DNA of 64,000 bases from Sorghum bicolor (Eukaryota > Streptophyta > Magnoliopsida > Poales > Poaceae): the NCBI RefSeq assembly GCF_000003195.3, contig NC_012871.2, positions 3,211,997-3,275,996 on the forward strand, given 5' to 3'. Below, piece after piece: positions 33,770 through 45,310 of the stretch. A program made the position numbers and the translations under genes. The notes under the pieces were generated by a model. It ran no database searches and was not told the DNA's origin. It saw nothing but the letters and a program-made list of their open reading frames with translations. Each line of letters starts with the position of its first letter. Within the stretch, counting starts at the first letter, position 1.

Positions 33770-34957
33770 GATAACGGTGACATGTAAGTGCAATTAAGCT
33801 CTAAATGGGTTTTGGTGATGTTGACCACATAATTAAAGAATTTATGGTTTATCTAAGTGTTTTACAGTGTTTCATTAGTCATGGGTACAAAGAAACAAAG
33901 AAGGAGACCCCCAACTTGAATGGATGGCTTGCAATGGTTTAATTCCTTTTATATTTTTGAAATTGAGTTATAGGACAAGACGTACTATCAAGATGATACT
34001 GATAGTGGTTTGGGTGGAACTAAGTGCTCAAAATACTACACATAACTCAAATAATTGCAGCCACAAAAGCCAGCTGAGCTGAAATCTTTTATGTTCTGTC
34101 CAGCGTGCAACCTCTGTGCCCAAACGTGGAGGCTCCAAGGCCTGGTTGACCCCGACTGTTTTGTGAGTGACGTGGGTGGTACCATACCCCTTCACCCCAA
34201 TGGTTATCTTCTTTCTCATTTACTCTGGCTACTCCCTAGCTCAAATCTTGTTGATTCCTTGAAGGATTTGGCTCTAGAGAGTGTGAGAATGCTCGAAAAG
34301 ATCATTCTCCTCCATTCTTGTGCCCACGGTGAAGCCCTAGCCATTTGATTTGTTTGTTACTCTTGGAGCTTAGCTCCTAGACAACTAGCTGTCACCCAGG
34401 AGCTCCCAACCTGCTGGTTTAGCACCGGAACGTATGTATTACCCTTCATGACTTAGTGGAACCCTCTAACCTACTGCCTTGGTGGTAGGTTAGAGAAGAG
34501 GAGCGAGTTGCAAGAGACTCCATAGCCTTCATGGCTAACCTTAATAACGTGGACGTAGGCTAGCCTTTGTGGCAAACTGAACCACAAGATAAATTCTTGT
34601 GTCTTTGTGATTGTGATTGTTGTTGCTATTACTTGTGATTTGAAATGGTTTTTAGGATTTGCATCCGATCTACGTATCCCTCATTCTCTAGGTGCAACCA
34701 ACTGTTTGCATAACTCAACATACTCCCTAGGAAGGCTGGTATTACATTTGATCTATTTTTCATTCATTAAATTCCACAGTAGATTCATTTATTACTCTGA
34801 TCATAGAGGTTCCATGCTTAGCTCCAAAACCTTTGTGTCCCTAGAACCTCCATGCTCCAGCCCGGAGGTTCCATGTTCTGATTGTTTTGTGAAGTTGTTT
34901 AAAATTCAAAAAGGCATATTCACCCTCCCTCTAAGGTTACTTGCTAGATCCTTTCAT
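33770..34957 (+). mobile_element. probable relic copia-type LTR
   Basis: The layout resembles LTRs of SIRE/Opie-type copia elements: TTTTGGTGATGTTGACCACA near 33812, a CTTGTGTCTTTGTGATTGTG stretch near 34595, and an end with AAAATTCAAAAAGGCATATTCACCCTCCC near 34910 followed by GATCCTTTCA at 34948-34957. I found no target duplication and no internal genes. This is recognition from memory of such LTRs and is uncertain. Confidence 0.4.
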
Positions 34958-35999
34958 GATGGCGGCAAGGAAGGGGGAAGGGAAGGGCGAGGGAAGACAG
35001 ACTGCGGTGGTGGGAGGAGAGGTTTTGGTTATGGTCTAGGTTACGATGGGCCTTGAAGACGCTTTCGGCCCGTGTCGGGCTTGCCTATAGCCTCGGCTTT
35101 GTTGCACCTTATGTTTTTTTTGAATGAAAACATGACCACAATAACAAAGTCTACTTGTCTCCCACCGCCCTGACACCTCGGATGTTAATCGAGGAGTCTC
35201 CCACTGCCCTGACACCTCCCCACCATTCTCCCCACCCCGAAAGCACTATAACTCAGCTAATTTAGTTCCCCTAAATTAGTTAATTTAGTTCGTTATTCTA
35301 GGTAATAGTTAGTTAATGAATTAGTTATTCAGTTAGCTAGTATATATGGGCCTACCTCCTGACGAAAATGTGACTACTTGGATGAAGCCTGTCGCCGCAC
35401 GTGTGTCGTTGCTGTTCCTTCCCTTCATCGTTTATCGGCTTTATCTCGAGCGAGATCGTAGGAAGCAGGCACAGACCGACCAACCGACCGACTGACCGTG
35501 AGGACCATCTTGGCGACACGATAGGCTTCGGGTTCCATGTTGCTGCCGCCCTTCCACTACCAGATCCGACCTTTTTTGTTCTTTTGGGTGCTAGCAAGGC
35601 AACAATGGAGCAACTTAACCCACAGCATGTGGCCGCTGTAGCGACGGTGCTATATTCATCTCAATTTATATGTACTAAAGTGGATTGAAGTGGAATTAAA
35701 CTAATTTTATTCAGTTCATAACAACACTTGTGAATTGAAGTGAATAAACATACATCCAAACAAGGCCTTACATATGGATCTCACTGTGATGATCCCGCTG
35801 GAGGATTTGCGGAGTTGAATCTTGTTCGCCACACGGGTCCGAGTTCTGGGTAGTTTCTCCACAGGTTGGTGATGAACTGCCACCTTTTGAGATATTGTAT
35901 CTGTCTCAGCTGACAGTGACTCGTGCATCGTCTTCGGTGGTGTACTGGTGTTGCAAGGAGCACAGGCGGTGATATTATATTAAATATAAAGGCGATGGT
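34958..35999. other. intergenic with a MITE end
   Basis: Contains a G-rich stretch (34960-35050) and, at about 35650-35766, the right half of a MITE ending CATCCAAACAAGGCCTTA whose inner sequence resembles 61141-61242. No gene seen. Confidence 0.4.
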
Positions 36000-36177
36000 C
36001 GGTTAAACTAAACGTCCCTGCCGTTCTCACGGGCGGGCTCGACGGATGCTTGGCCCCTTGCGCTTACTTGCGTTGCTGCATGAGATAGGGAGATCAACTA
36101 AACTACTCCTCATGTGCAGATATATAAACATGATCAATATGCAAGCTGCCACTTGCCACATTGCCATCGATCGATCG
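36000..36177. repeat. diverged local duplicate fragment (third copy)
   Basis: Matches the end of the block at 10790-11860 (TTGCTGCATGAGATAGGGA, CTCATGTGCAGATATATA, GCTGCCACTTGCCACATTGC) and is interrupted at 36178 by the hAT-type element. Confidence 0.7.
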
Positions 36178-36828
36178 TAGTGTTGGCAATGGGTAAATTC
36201 CCATCGGGTATGAACTCCCCAGACCCATCCCCGTGACAACAATATGACACCACGGGTATCCCCATATACAGTGATGGGTGGAGGAATTTTTCCAGACCCA
36301 TACCCGGGTGGGTAAATTAGACCCGGCGGGTCACCCATACCCGCCAAACATCAGCAATTCACAAGCACCAGTCACGTAGTAGCAATTAACAAGCATCGTC
36401 ACATAGCAATTCACAAGCATCGTCACATAGCCATTCACAAGCATCGTCACATAGCCACCTCACCATATACCTAGCAAATAGCAACATAATAATTTCTGCT
36501 GCAACCACTAGTCACAACACCATAATAGTTCATTGTTCATACAAATCACGTAGTAGAGAGTAGTACTTTGCTAGCACTACATAGGGTTTCAGTGTATGGG
36601 CTGCCGGTGGACTGGTGGTTGGTGGGCTTCTTTAGTTTTGGGCTGGGTATTTTTCACCCATGGGTAAATGGGTATGGGGACTACTAAAACGTCCCCATAT
36701 CCGTGTACCCAATGGGTGAAGGGTTTGCTCCGTTTGTGTACCATAGGTACTTATTTCACTCCATATTGATACCCTAATAGAGTAAATACCCATCGGGTCG
36801 CGGATCGCGGGCCGCATTGACATCTTTA
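36178..36828. mobile_element. non-autonomous hAT-type element
   Basis: The ends TAGTGTTGGCAATG and CATTGACATCTTTA are imperfect inverted repeats, flanked by a perfect 8-bp duplication ATCGATCG (36170-36177 and 36829-36836), the size expected for hAT. The paralogous block at 11840-11860 has the same sequence with only one ATCGATCG, an empty site. Subterminal GGGTA/TACCC motifs are abundant in both arms. There is no transposase ORF. A 24-bp tandem (three copies) lies at 36379-36456. Confidence 0.9.
36379..36456. repeat. 24-bp tandem repeat inside the hAT-type element
   Basis: AAGCATCGTCACATAG recurs at 36391, 36415 and 36439 with CAATTCAC-like linkers. Confidence 0.85.
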
Positions 36829-36836
36829 ATCGATCG

Positions 36837-37338
36837 GTTTCGGCCACACGGCTGCAACTACGAACTAGTATGCTGGACTAGGCTGCTGTACAGCTCGATA
36901 TATATATCATCGGCCTAGGCCCAACAGTAAGTACCAAAAAAGCCGTTACGTCAGATGCATGCATGAATGCATATACAGACACACATCTTGCATACAAAGT
37001 ACAGTATTAAACTAGTGCCAATGATTCCAACATATTTTAACAGCATTATGGGTTCAGTTGTAATATGATTGGCGGTTTTATAATCTCCCAGTTGTAACAT
37101 GCACGCTGGCAGTACGTATCTTGCTTGTCTGACTAAATTGGGAAGCACATATATGTCGTGGTTAATGTGAGAGAGCCTCTCGCACGCTATTTGGAAGCAC
37201 CAAACCTGCGGAACGTGGGCCTTTTGATTCGCTAAAAAGAAAATGTGTGGCCTCCATTTGATCCTGGAAAAAAGACAAATAGCAGTTTTAGGAGTAGTTG
37301 TATTGAGCATGACTTGAGCACTTGTGTGCCTCCATTTA
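36837..37338. repeat. diverged local duplicate (partners 12890-13030 and 1365-1815)
   Basis: 36837-36960 resembles 12890-13030 (GGCCACACGGCTGCA, GGCCTAGGCCCA, CCAAAAAAGCCGTTACG). 36962-37320 resembles 1365-1815. The two blocks are adjacent here but separate at the other sites. Confidence 0.65.
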
Positions 37339-37515
37339 GGCTCTGTTTGGTTTCTATTGCTAAATTTTAACCAGTTAAAATTATTTTAGCTACTCTTAGG
37401 TGACTAGTGAGACTAAACTATTTTAGCTCTTTTTAAGTTAGTATGTTTAGAAATTTAACTACTAAAGTAACTAAAATTTAGCTGGCTAAAATTTAGCAAG
37501 AAAACCAAACAGACC
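37339..37515. mobile_element. Tourist-like MITE, 177 bp
   Basis: GGCTCTGTTTGGTTT and AAACCAAACAGACCC inverted ends, flanked by TTA (37336-37338, 37516-37518). Inner arms carry complementary CTAAATTTTAACCAG / CTGGCTAAAATTTAG. Confidence 0.85.
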
Positions 37516-37626
37516 CTTAGACGACAACAACAGTTTTTATCTCCCTACTTCTTCCCCAGATCTGGCGGTGGCTAGGGTTCCGGTTGTCCGCGCCACCCCT
37601 TTTTTTCCCCAAACCCGACAGTCTTA

Positions 37627-37902
37627 GAGCATCTCCAAGAGACTAGGTAAAATTATATTCTAAACTACAAATTTTAGCCATTGTGTAAAATAAAAAACCT
37701 ACTCAAAGCATAGGGTTTCACAACAGACTTTGTATAGGATAGCTAGTGAGGACGACATGCTATATATGACAAGCGAAAGTTTAGGAATAGCAAACTTGCG
37801 ATTTTAGCAAACCAGATAGCACACCTGTTGAACTTTAATTTTTGCTTTAAAAATATAAAAATAGCTTAGATAACATAGATAGTATATCTGCTGGAGTTGC
37901 TC
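37627..37902. mobile_element. MITE with GAGCATCTCCAA / TGGAGTTGCTC ends
   Basis: Inverted ends and TTA duplications (37624-37626, 37903-37905). Same end type as 62551-62913. Confidence 0.8.
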
Positions 37903-39267
37903 TTAGAAGAGAAAGAGTTCGGGAGAGACAAGCTGGTCAGGCGATGGGGATGGCGGCAAGCAGCATTAGGGCCCTGGCGGCGGTGGAGGGTGTCAGGGCA
38001 GGGGCGTCTCGACAAGCTTGTTGGCGTGCTGCCCTAGGGTTAGGTGGGTGGGGCGAGTTGCGGGTCATGCGTCGAGGCGGCTCGCTGCCGGCCACCAGTG
38101 ATGGGGGCAGGGGGCGAGGACGAGGTTCTCCGATAGCAACCTTCCTTGTCTTTTTGGGAGGGCGGGCTCAACAAATCAATGGCGGACGGTGGGTAGGATG
38201 GTCGACAGCTAGGCAGCAACGGCCAGAGGAGGCGAGGGTGGGGGAGGCGCGGCGCCGATGAGGGAGAAGGCCGGGGGAGGAGTCTATGAAGAAGGTGAAT
38301 GATGGTTAAGCAAACCATCATCATCCGAGGAGGATACACACACACACTCTTTTTTTCACTGTTTCTTTCTTGGCACTCAGCGTGTTGGTTAGTATCCTAT
38401 CTATTTGAGACTTGGGGTGGCTGGATCTGGCCTTGGCGCGGGCGGATCCCGCGACGGTGGTGCATGTGGAGGCTCAGATCGAGGCCCAGTTAGGACTAGG
38501 CTGCAGGCTTTTCTGTTTTCTAGTTTTGTTTATCGAGATAGGTATTTGAACAGTCTTAGTAAAAAAATTTTAGCGTGATCTTCCCGCCAAGGCGATCGAT
38601 GCCCACCTGAGAAAATCCTTTCTCGGTTAAGTTTACAATAGTAGTGAATGATCTGCAATTTAGAAACTGGAATTTCAGAAAAAGGGACAAATCAAATGCT
38701 GTAATAATTCTCTCCACCTGCACTGAGATCGATTTTACTGGGTTTCCTCTTATTAATGAGAAACTTGCCAAATGCCAAGCACGTTCACGGAAAAAAAAAA
38801 ACTAGGTTTGGCATCTCATATCTTGCACTTTTTGAGACTTATGTACAGTTTATTTACTACGCTCTTGTCGCTATGTACATGTGCAGTTGAACGACAAGCT
38901 CGGCCCGTGCTGTAACTTTTAGCACGTACACAACACATAGGAGTACTTGTGTTTCACATATATGGCCGCTACTGGAGCTAGCAGCAGCTGAAGCCTACAG
39001 GATTACACGTACAACCACCAGCTGGGCTCGAAGGAGCAGCTTTGCCTCCTCTTCTCATCAGTTGAGGTGCTCCTTTGGACCACCCTCTGACCATGCCCTT
39101 TATTCTTCAAAACAAACCTTTTTTTTTTCTTTCTCTCGAGGGCCTATTAACACACCTTGTATACGTACGACTACGTAATACGTACATGTACACTTGTACT
39201 GTTGTACACGCCGAACGGTGCCTCTCATATCACCGCTCGAACTTGTTGCCCATCACGAGCAGATCCA
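37903..39267. other. GC-rich then AT-rich intergenic DNA
   Basis: 37920-38480 is GC-rich and has an ATG-started 105-codon ORF (37944-38261, plus) that is Gly/Arg/Ala-rich with no recognised motif. It may be captured or decayed gene sequence, as at 1960-2530. The rest shows nothing identifiable. Confidence 0.4.
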
Positions 39268-39552
39268 CTAACCTGCCAACTGGCGGCGGGACGCTGAGCG
39301 GAGGAGCGGCGACGCCAGGCTACTGCTGGCCCTGGACGCCGCCGGCGACGTGGCCGGGGACATCGACGACGGCGCGGCGTGCCAGCTGCCGCTGCTGCTG
39401 CCAGAGTCGACGACGCAGAAGAGCGCCGACGAACCACACGGCTGGTGGTGGTGGTCGCCGCCGTACAGCAGGCGGCTTCCGATGGCGACCTGATGCCTCG
39501 CCTTCCTGTACTCCACGATGGCTCGGTACACCAACGGGATCAGGCCTTCCAT
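39268..39552 (-). CDS. small protein with MEGLIPLVYRAI N-terminus, function unknown
   Basis: 94 residues from the ATG at 39552 to a TAG at 39268. An in-frame ATG further upstream would add 23 Ser/Arg-rich residues, but the MEGL start is preferred because the N-terminus MEGLIPLVYRAIVEYRKARH resembles what I remember of a family of small plant proteins with MEGL(I/L)P and YRAI at the start. The middle is His/Ser-rich, and the C-terminal 40 residues are Ser/Ala/Arg-rich and probably disordered. No signal peptide, membrane helix or enzyme motif. The frame is GC-rich against AT-rich surroundings, which suits a grass coding exon. No clear minus-strand TATA box was found upstream. I give no function; the family memory is the main support. 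Confidence 0.5.
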   Translation of the reverse strand: MEGLIPLVYRAIVEYRKARHQVAIGSRLLYGGDHHHQPCGSSALFCVVDSGSSSGSWHAAPSSMSPATSPAASRASSSLASPLLRSASRRQLAG

Positions 39553-39631
39553 TGCAATGGCGACCGAGAGCTTGCTATACCTTGCTGAGCTCCTCGAGCT
39601 CGAGCAAGAAGTGAGCCTCACTCAACGATGC

Positions 39632-39640
39632 TATAAAAGG
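39632..39640 (+). promoter_or_regulatory. TATA-like sequence
   Basis: CTATAAAAGG at about 39631-39640 on the plus strand is a good TATA-box match, but no plus-strand gene was found downstream, so it may be chance. Confidence 0.25.
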
Positions 39641-40713
39641 GGGGTGGTCCTTCTTCATCTCTGGTCCCTCATGAGGCTAGCTAGCAGCTATCTGCTGCTT
39701 TTCACCTACAAATGCAAGACGTATACGTCTCACCAAATCCACTGTTTAGATAGATTTTTCTAGTGGCATCCGGTGAATGTGAATCCTTCCATTGGCGACC
39801 CCCAATGCTTATCCGCAGCTGTACCTGCAACTGCTGCTTCCTCTTCCTGATCATTGATGGTCAAGCACAAGCTAGTCTTAGTCTCTGTTGTCTCATTCTT
39901 CCTCAGTATACAGGGTGATCAAATCACAGTGACAATTATTGTAGAGAGAGAGGTGATGTGAAGGAGGGTGTGAGCTTAAATCTTTGAATCGCTTGCTGGT
40001 GGCGGGTAACTTTCACTACTGGCAACAACTGGATGGGCGGGAAATATAGATCAGATAGGTTCGGTCGATGGATGGCCGACATGGATCTTCTCGTTGAAGA
40101 TGAATATGAGACAGCGTGGATGCGAAGCTTCAGAGGCTCAGAGCTACGCATCCTCCATTTCATCTAGTAAATGTTTCTTTAAGCCATTTGCAAAGGAAAA
40201 CTTATCTGAAGTTTTGGCTATACTGTTACTTTCGTTATCACATACTTGCACTCCTGCAAAAATATATTCAACCTTCGTAAGGCCAGAAGCCCATAACAGC
40301 ATAGTTCAGTTAATACCACTTACAAGCAGGGAACAACGATATGTATGTAGGGAACTAGATCACAAAATCGATGGTGCCATTAACAAACAACTTTACTGCA
40401 GTTCCTTTAGTTCACTCATTCGTTGGAACGACATCAACAACTCTGAAACAAGCACTGCTTGGCAATTGGAATTTGGCGGCACTACACTTGGATGTCCGCA
40501 CTCCATTACCGAAAAGACAAACCAAAGTTCGGGGCACTCACGCACGCTCCACCGATGTGCCCTCTTGATGTGCTCGTCTCACCAAAAAGCAGTAGCCAAG
40601 AAGCCAAATCTTGGCACATCAAAGTATCTAACTCTGTACCTATCTCTCTTTCAATTTATTTGATTTCATCATATGCTTTCTTGGGTGCAAACGAAATGAA
40701 TAAGACTAGTCGG
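39641..40713. other. intergenic, no gene seen
   Basis: A 189-codon open stretch at 40094-40663 has no recognisable motif and biased chance-like composition; it is not called. Confidence 0.45.
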
Positions 40714-40715
40714 TA

Positions 40716-40952
40716 CTCCCTCCATCTCAAATTATAAGATGTTTGACTTTTTTTACCCTAAGTTTGACCACTCATCTTATTCAAAAAAAAACTATACAAA
40801 AATAGTCAAATTTTAATTCATTCTTGAAGAATCTTTATTAATAAACCAAGCCACGATAAAAAAAAGTAATATTTTGCACAAATTTTTAAATAAGATAAGT
40901 GGTCAAACATGGTATAAAAAAATCAAACGTCTTATAATTTAGACGGATTAAG
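40716..40952. mobile_element. Stowaway-like MITE
   Basis: Left end CTCCCTCCATCTCAAATTAT, right end ATAATTTAGACGGATTAAG with TA on both sides (40714-40715, 40953-40954). Inner arms ATAAGATGTTTGAC and ATCAAACGTCTTAT are complementary. Confidence 0.75.
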
Positions 40953-41029
40953 TACTTGGTCCCTTGTTATAGTTGACCAAATGAATAGCCTGGAGTATGT
41001 GTGATATGTCCATGCAGCTTCATGTTCCC

Positions 41030-41275
41030 AGCACACCTGCTGTACGTAGTGACTGGTTACCTGTAGCAACAGAATGTGTCAAAGTATTGTTAAACTTCAG
41101 TTCAGGTGCTGGGTATACATCAACAGGTCAGAATGTTCTGAATAGTAAGCCCTGGTTAGCCGATTGAACTATAATTAAGCCAAAAAAATGGTATCAAATA
41201 GACATTAAAGGGGGTTGCTTAAGAGCACAGCATTCCGTAGCTTGAATTTTTACAGCTCGTCAGATGATCATTGTG
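41030..41275. repeat. direct duplicate (partner 42343-42600)
   Basis: Shared ordered motifs: ATGTTCCCA-CACACCTGCTG, GTACGTAGTGAC, AAACTTCAGTTCAGG, ATGTTCTGAATA, GGGGGTTGCTTA and TCAGATG. The copies start about 1.3 kb apart and are diverged. A further matching piece is 41310-41370 versus 42960-43020. Confidence 0.8.
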
Positions 41276-41389
41276 AAACCGGCAATATAAGCTTGCAACT
41301 AACTTGAGCCTTCAGTTTTACTTGTGCGGGAAGATTACACTTTTCTCGTGTAAAGGCATATCACTGCGAACACATGATCAATATGTACC

Positions 41390-42342
41390 TAGCCATGCGG
41401 CTCAATTTGTGATAAGTGATTGTCAATCCGTAGCGCTTTGGGTTGAGTTGTTGAACTAACTGAGGTGTGAGTTTGGGTTACGTAACATGTCTCTTAGCTT
41501 GTGGTAAGCAGGTGTGGAGCTCAGAGATGGTGGCCGAGGCAAGGTCAAGGTCAAATAGGTCCCTGCCAATAGACCGAGAGCGTTGAAGAACGGATGTTGG
41601 GGGCTTCGATCGGGGGATCAGTGATCGAAGCCGGGTCACTGACCATGGTGGCTAACACTTGAAGTCATCGATAACTGCAAAAGTACATGAGAGGTGGACC
41701 ATGTTGATCAAGTCTAGACAGTGGACAGGCAAGCCAAGCGGAGACGCTAGAGGACTTAACGGCCGAGCAGTCGGGACGACAGTGACACATGTCGAGTTCG
41801 TGGGGTGAGCATATGGAGTATGCTCCTCACGAGTGGTTTGGTAGTTTGGACTCCAAAACCAGCGGGATAGTTTTTGAATTTGGGTCTCAAAACCTGATTA
41901 CGGTTTTGAAGGGAATCGGTGGCAGCACGTGGCATCATTGCGAAGCTTGCGTCTAGGCAAACCTTAGTCATAAAGGGCACATGACCCTCGGATCAGCGGA
42001 TCTTTGAGTTGGACTATAATACCGTTGGGTTATGTGGTTCACTCTAATTGCCTAAATGTAATTAGGGAATGCGTAATAGTCTCTATAAATAAGAGGAGAG
42101 GTACCCCCAATCAGCCTTATCTCTCTAGTTAGTCATTTTCTGTTTGGGTTTCCCTGTCCCTAGACTACTATAGTGATTTGTAGATGATCTAGCAAATCAT
42201 TCATCTGTGTAAACCAACTTGTGAATCTGATCTAAGTGGAAATGGAGTTCGTGTTTTGATTTTTGTTTTGTAGTTTCATCTCCCGGTCTCCCTCCCTTCT
42301 GTTTTGCTTCGGTTCATCACTTTGATTACATATAAACTCTAT
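41390..42342 (+). other. promoter-bearing unidentified insert between direct duplicates
   Basis: Lies between the two duplicate copies. It contains CTCTATAAATAAGAGGAGAGG (TATA at 42084-42090) followed by a pyrimidine-rich leader-like stretch, an arrangement common in retrotransposon LTRs. I could not find TG/CA ends with a target duplication. Confidence 0.35.
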
Positions 42343-42600
42343 GTTCCCAACACACCTGCTGGTACTGTACGTAGTGACAGCCTATCAATATCTGTAGCAC
42401 CAAAATGTGTAAAGTATCGCTAAACTTCAGTTCAGGACATGGCGCAAGGTATACATGAAAAGGTCATAATGTTCTGAATAATGAGCTCTGGTTAGACTAA
42501 ACTATTCCAAAGATAAAAAAAATAGTATTGGATGGACACTAGAGGGGGTTGCTTATTAAGAGCACACAATTCCACAAATTTTAATGGCTCATCAGATGCA
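42343..42600. repeat. direct duplicate (partner 41030-41275)
   Basis: Second copy of the block at 41030, later interrupted downstream by the MITE at 42675. Confidence 0.8.
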
Positions 42601-42674
42601 GAGAAAGCATAGAAAATAATAGTAACGAGGAGGACAAAACAGCTTCAAAACTTTGCCTACAAGTTGCATACAAA

Positions 42675-42914
42675 GGTCTTGTTTAGTTATACCTAAAATC
42701 CAAAAAGTTTTTCAAGATTCTTTGTCACATTGAATCTGGCGGCACATGCATAAAGCATTAAATATAGATAAAAAAATAACTAATTACATAGTTTGTCTGT
42801 AATTTGTGAGACGAATCTTTTGAGTCTTGTTAGTCCATGATTGCACAATAATTATCAAATATAAACGAAAGTGCTACAGTATCCAAATTAAAAAAAATAG
42901 ATCTAAACAAGACC
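42675..42914. mobile_element. Tourist-like MITE
   Basis: GGTCTTGTTTAG ... CTAAACAAGACC with AAA on both sides. Internal sequence matches 149-389 (GCACATGCAT-AAGCATTAAATATA). Confidence 0.85.
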
Positions 42915-43029
42915 AAACTTTTACTAGTCGGTCGTGGATGGTCAATTGCATACGAACTTGACACGCATATAATTTACTTGTACGGGATGATTACGCTTCT
43001 TTTGTGTGGAGTCGTATCAAAAAGTGCAG

Positions 43030-44269
43030 AAAAATCATAAGGAAGTTTAATTTGAATGGTTAGTATAGTCGACACTTTTACCTTTTCTTTTTTCGAATCA
43101 ATAGTCGTCAAAAATTGGCCAGCATCTTATCTCTTTTACTAAAGTAAAATAACATTATCAAAAACAATACACTAAAAAGTATAACAAAAAATTATTTTAG
43201 GGAAAGCATTAAAAAATAATAAAAAAGCATAAAAAAGTTTAGCTAAGTAAAAAAATAGACCTACAGAGTAAAAATAAACCCTCGGATAATTTTGCTTAAA
43301 AAGAAGGTCTTGATTGCGCGTATGTTCATGAGAATGGGTATATGTACATAAGCATCAACTTCTATACTGCGTTAAAAATTATGACAAATTTGTTATATGG
43401 CATTCTGTTTTTTTTTTCTTCCTCCATGATATCGTATTTTCAAAAGATTTCTGCGATAATCATCTGTCTGCACACATGTCAATAGTCACAAAACCCAACC
43501 ACCCAATTTCGAGTTCTATTGCCATCAATAACATTGTACATATATTGTTCTCACCAAGGATTCCAACGCAGGTTTTGTTTGAATATAGTCGGATTCACAT
43601 CATTCTACGTGTGTTAAAGTGGATTGGAGTAAAACTTAAACTAAATTTCACTCCAATCCATCTAATACATGTGGATTGATAAATTCCACAGCAATCCACC
43701 ACAATACATGTAGATTAAAGTGAATACGATAATATTTAAACAAGGTCTCAAACTCAAAAAGGACTCAACAGCTAAAGACAACATAAACACTTAATAGTCA
43801 ATCTTTTACACTCAGCGAAGAAGTTTTTATTGGAAAGAAATTGTTCAAATAATTTTTAGAACAACTTAAACTTATTTAACCAAGTACTGTATTGTATATT
43901 TCTCTAAACCGTCGTTTTAACAATTTTTTATAAAAATAAAGTTCACTAAAAGAATTTATGATATTAGTTCTGTGACTCCTGTCCACGTTTAGAGGGAGAC
44001 AATCAGTGTGTACTGCCAAACAGGTATCTTACGTGTATGATGGGCCTGGTCCATGTGGCCCAACTTGGGGCACGAGCCGAGCGAGACTAAGGGCAATGTT
44101 CCAGCCCAGAGACTAAATATTGCTCTAAAAAAAGCCCAGTTAATGTTGTCGGAAACAAGCATAAAGCATCATCTTCAACGCTTAGACAAGACCGATACTT
44201 TTTTCCACATGTCGGCCATGTTTGGATCCTTCAAGCGCATCGCGAAAAAGTTTGGTAGGATGGTCAGGA
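43030..44269. other. AT-rich intergenic with MITE remnants
   Basis: 43590-43750 contains GTGGATTGGAGTAAAACTTA and ACTCCAATCCA inverted motifs and ends AAACAAGGTCT, probably a decayed MITE related to 61141-61242. No gene. Confidence 0.45.
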
Positions 44270-44496
44270 GGTGTTTGGTTGATTGAAGCTGTTAAAATTA
44301 GTAGGTACTGTAGTATTTTTGTTTTTTAGCAATTAGTATTTAGTTATAGACTAATTAAGTTTTAAAACACTCGTTTTATAAATTATTCTTTAGATGTGTT
44401 TTTATTTTTGAAAATAATTTATATTTAGTATTTTATGCATGTGTCCGGACATTTAATTTGATAGATGCTAAAAAAACAGGAGCAACCAAATAGGGT
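44270..44496. mobile_element. MITE-like element
   Basis: GGTGTTTGGTTG on the left mirrors CAACCAAATAGG on the right, enclosing AT-rich DNA with TAGTATTTAGTTATAGACTAATTAAG-type subterminal sequence. Target duplication not resolved. Confidence 0.45.
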
Positions 44497-44861
44497 GACA
44501 TTATCTAGTTTGTTCCATCTTTTTTTAGTTTTTTTCAGAAAAAGTAGGATACAAGCACGTGTGCACGTTTGATGAGTGTCTGTGCCTATGACGTATGTGG
44601 GTTATGTGCATTCAAAAATGTATCTGATAAAAAAAAGTAGTTAGTTACGTTAGCTAGACAGCCAGCTAATAGGCTTTTTATTATCTTGGGTAGTTTTAAT
44701 CTAAGCTAGGTCGGCTAAATCGGCTAGAGCTTTTTATACTACTCTAACCGACTCAAATGCATTGTTGAATGTTGTTCAACTTTTTTTATTATTTTTTTAT
44801 GGGGCACCGCTAGAAATGATGACGCGGTACGAAATTAATTATATTTGAGATTGATGTTAGA

Positions 44862-45310
44862 AGACATTCACTTGTGCTTGTAATAATATGGGTCCTCAAA
44901 ATTTATTAACGGTCTATAAACTTGTGTAATGATGTCATCTACATCCCCAACACTCCGAATTTCATTTATGGGTTCCTCAGCTCGTATAACAATGTCATCT
45001 AAATCCCCAACTCTCAAATTTTGATATTTGAGTCCTACAACTTATATGGCGATATCATCTAGGTCCTTGAACTCACACCTCAACACATATGGTGCTATTG
45101 CGGCATGCCAATTATATATATGTATTGGTGTGCAAATTCAGGGACCTAGATGATACTGCTATATATGCTAGTTCTAGGACTCAAAAAATAAAATTAAAAA
45201 GCTAGCGATCCAAACAACATCATCATAAAAAGTTCCAAGATCTGAGAATTAGGGACCTAAATAGTACCGTCGCACAAGTTTAAGAACTGCCAATAAATTT
45301 TACTGAATAG
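44862..45310. repeat. inverted arrays of degenerate ~60-bp repeats
   Basis: Left side: three degenerate tandem units centred on AACTTGTGTAATGATGTCATCTACATCCCC at about 44930, 44990 and 45050. Right side (45135-45310): the complementary form, GGGACCTAGATGATACTG and GGGACCTAAATAGTACCGTCGCACAAGTT. The whole is a large imperfect palindrome without coding capacity. Confidence 0.65.

Noticed and set aside
37944..38261. 105-codon Gly/Arg-rich ORF
   Set aside because: Low-complexity product of GC-rich DNA with overlapping antisense ORF; no homology recognised.
40094..40663. 189-codon plus-strand ORF
   Set aside because: No motif, no start context or promoter, and chance-like composition; not enough support.
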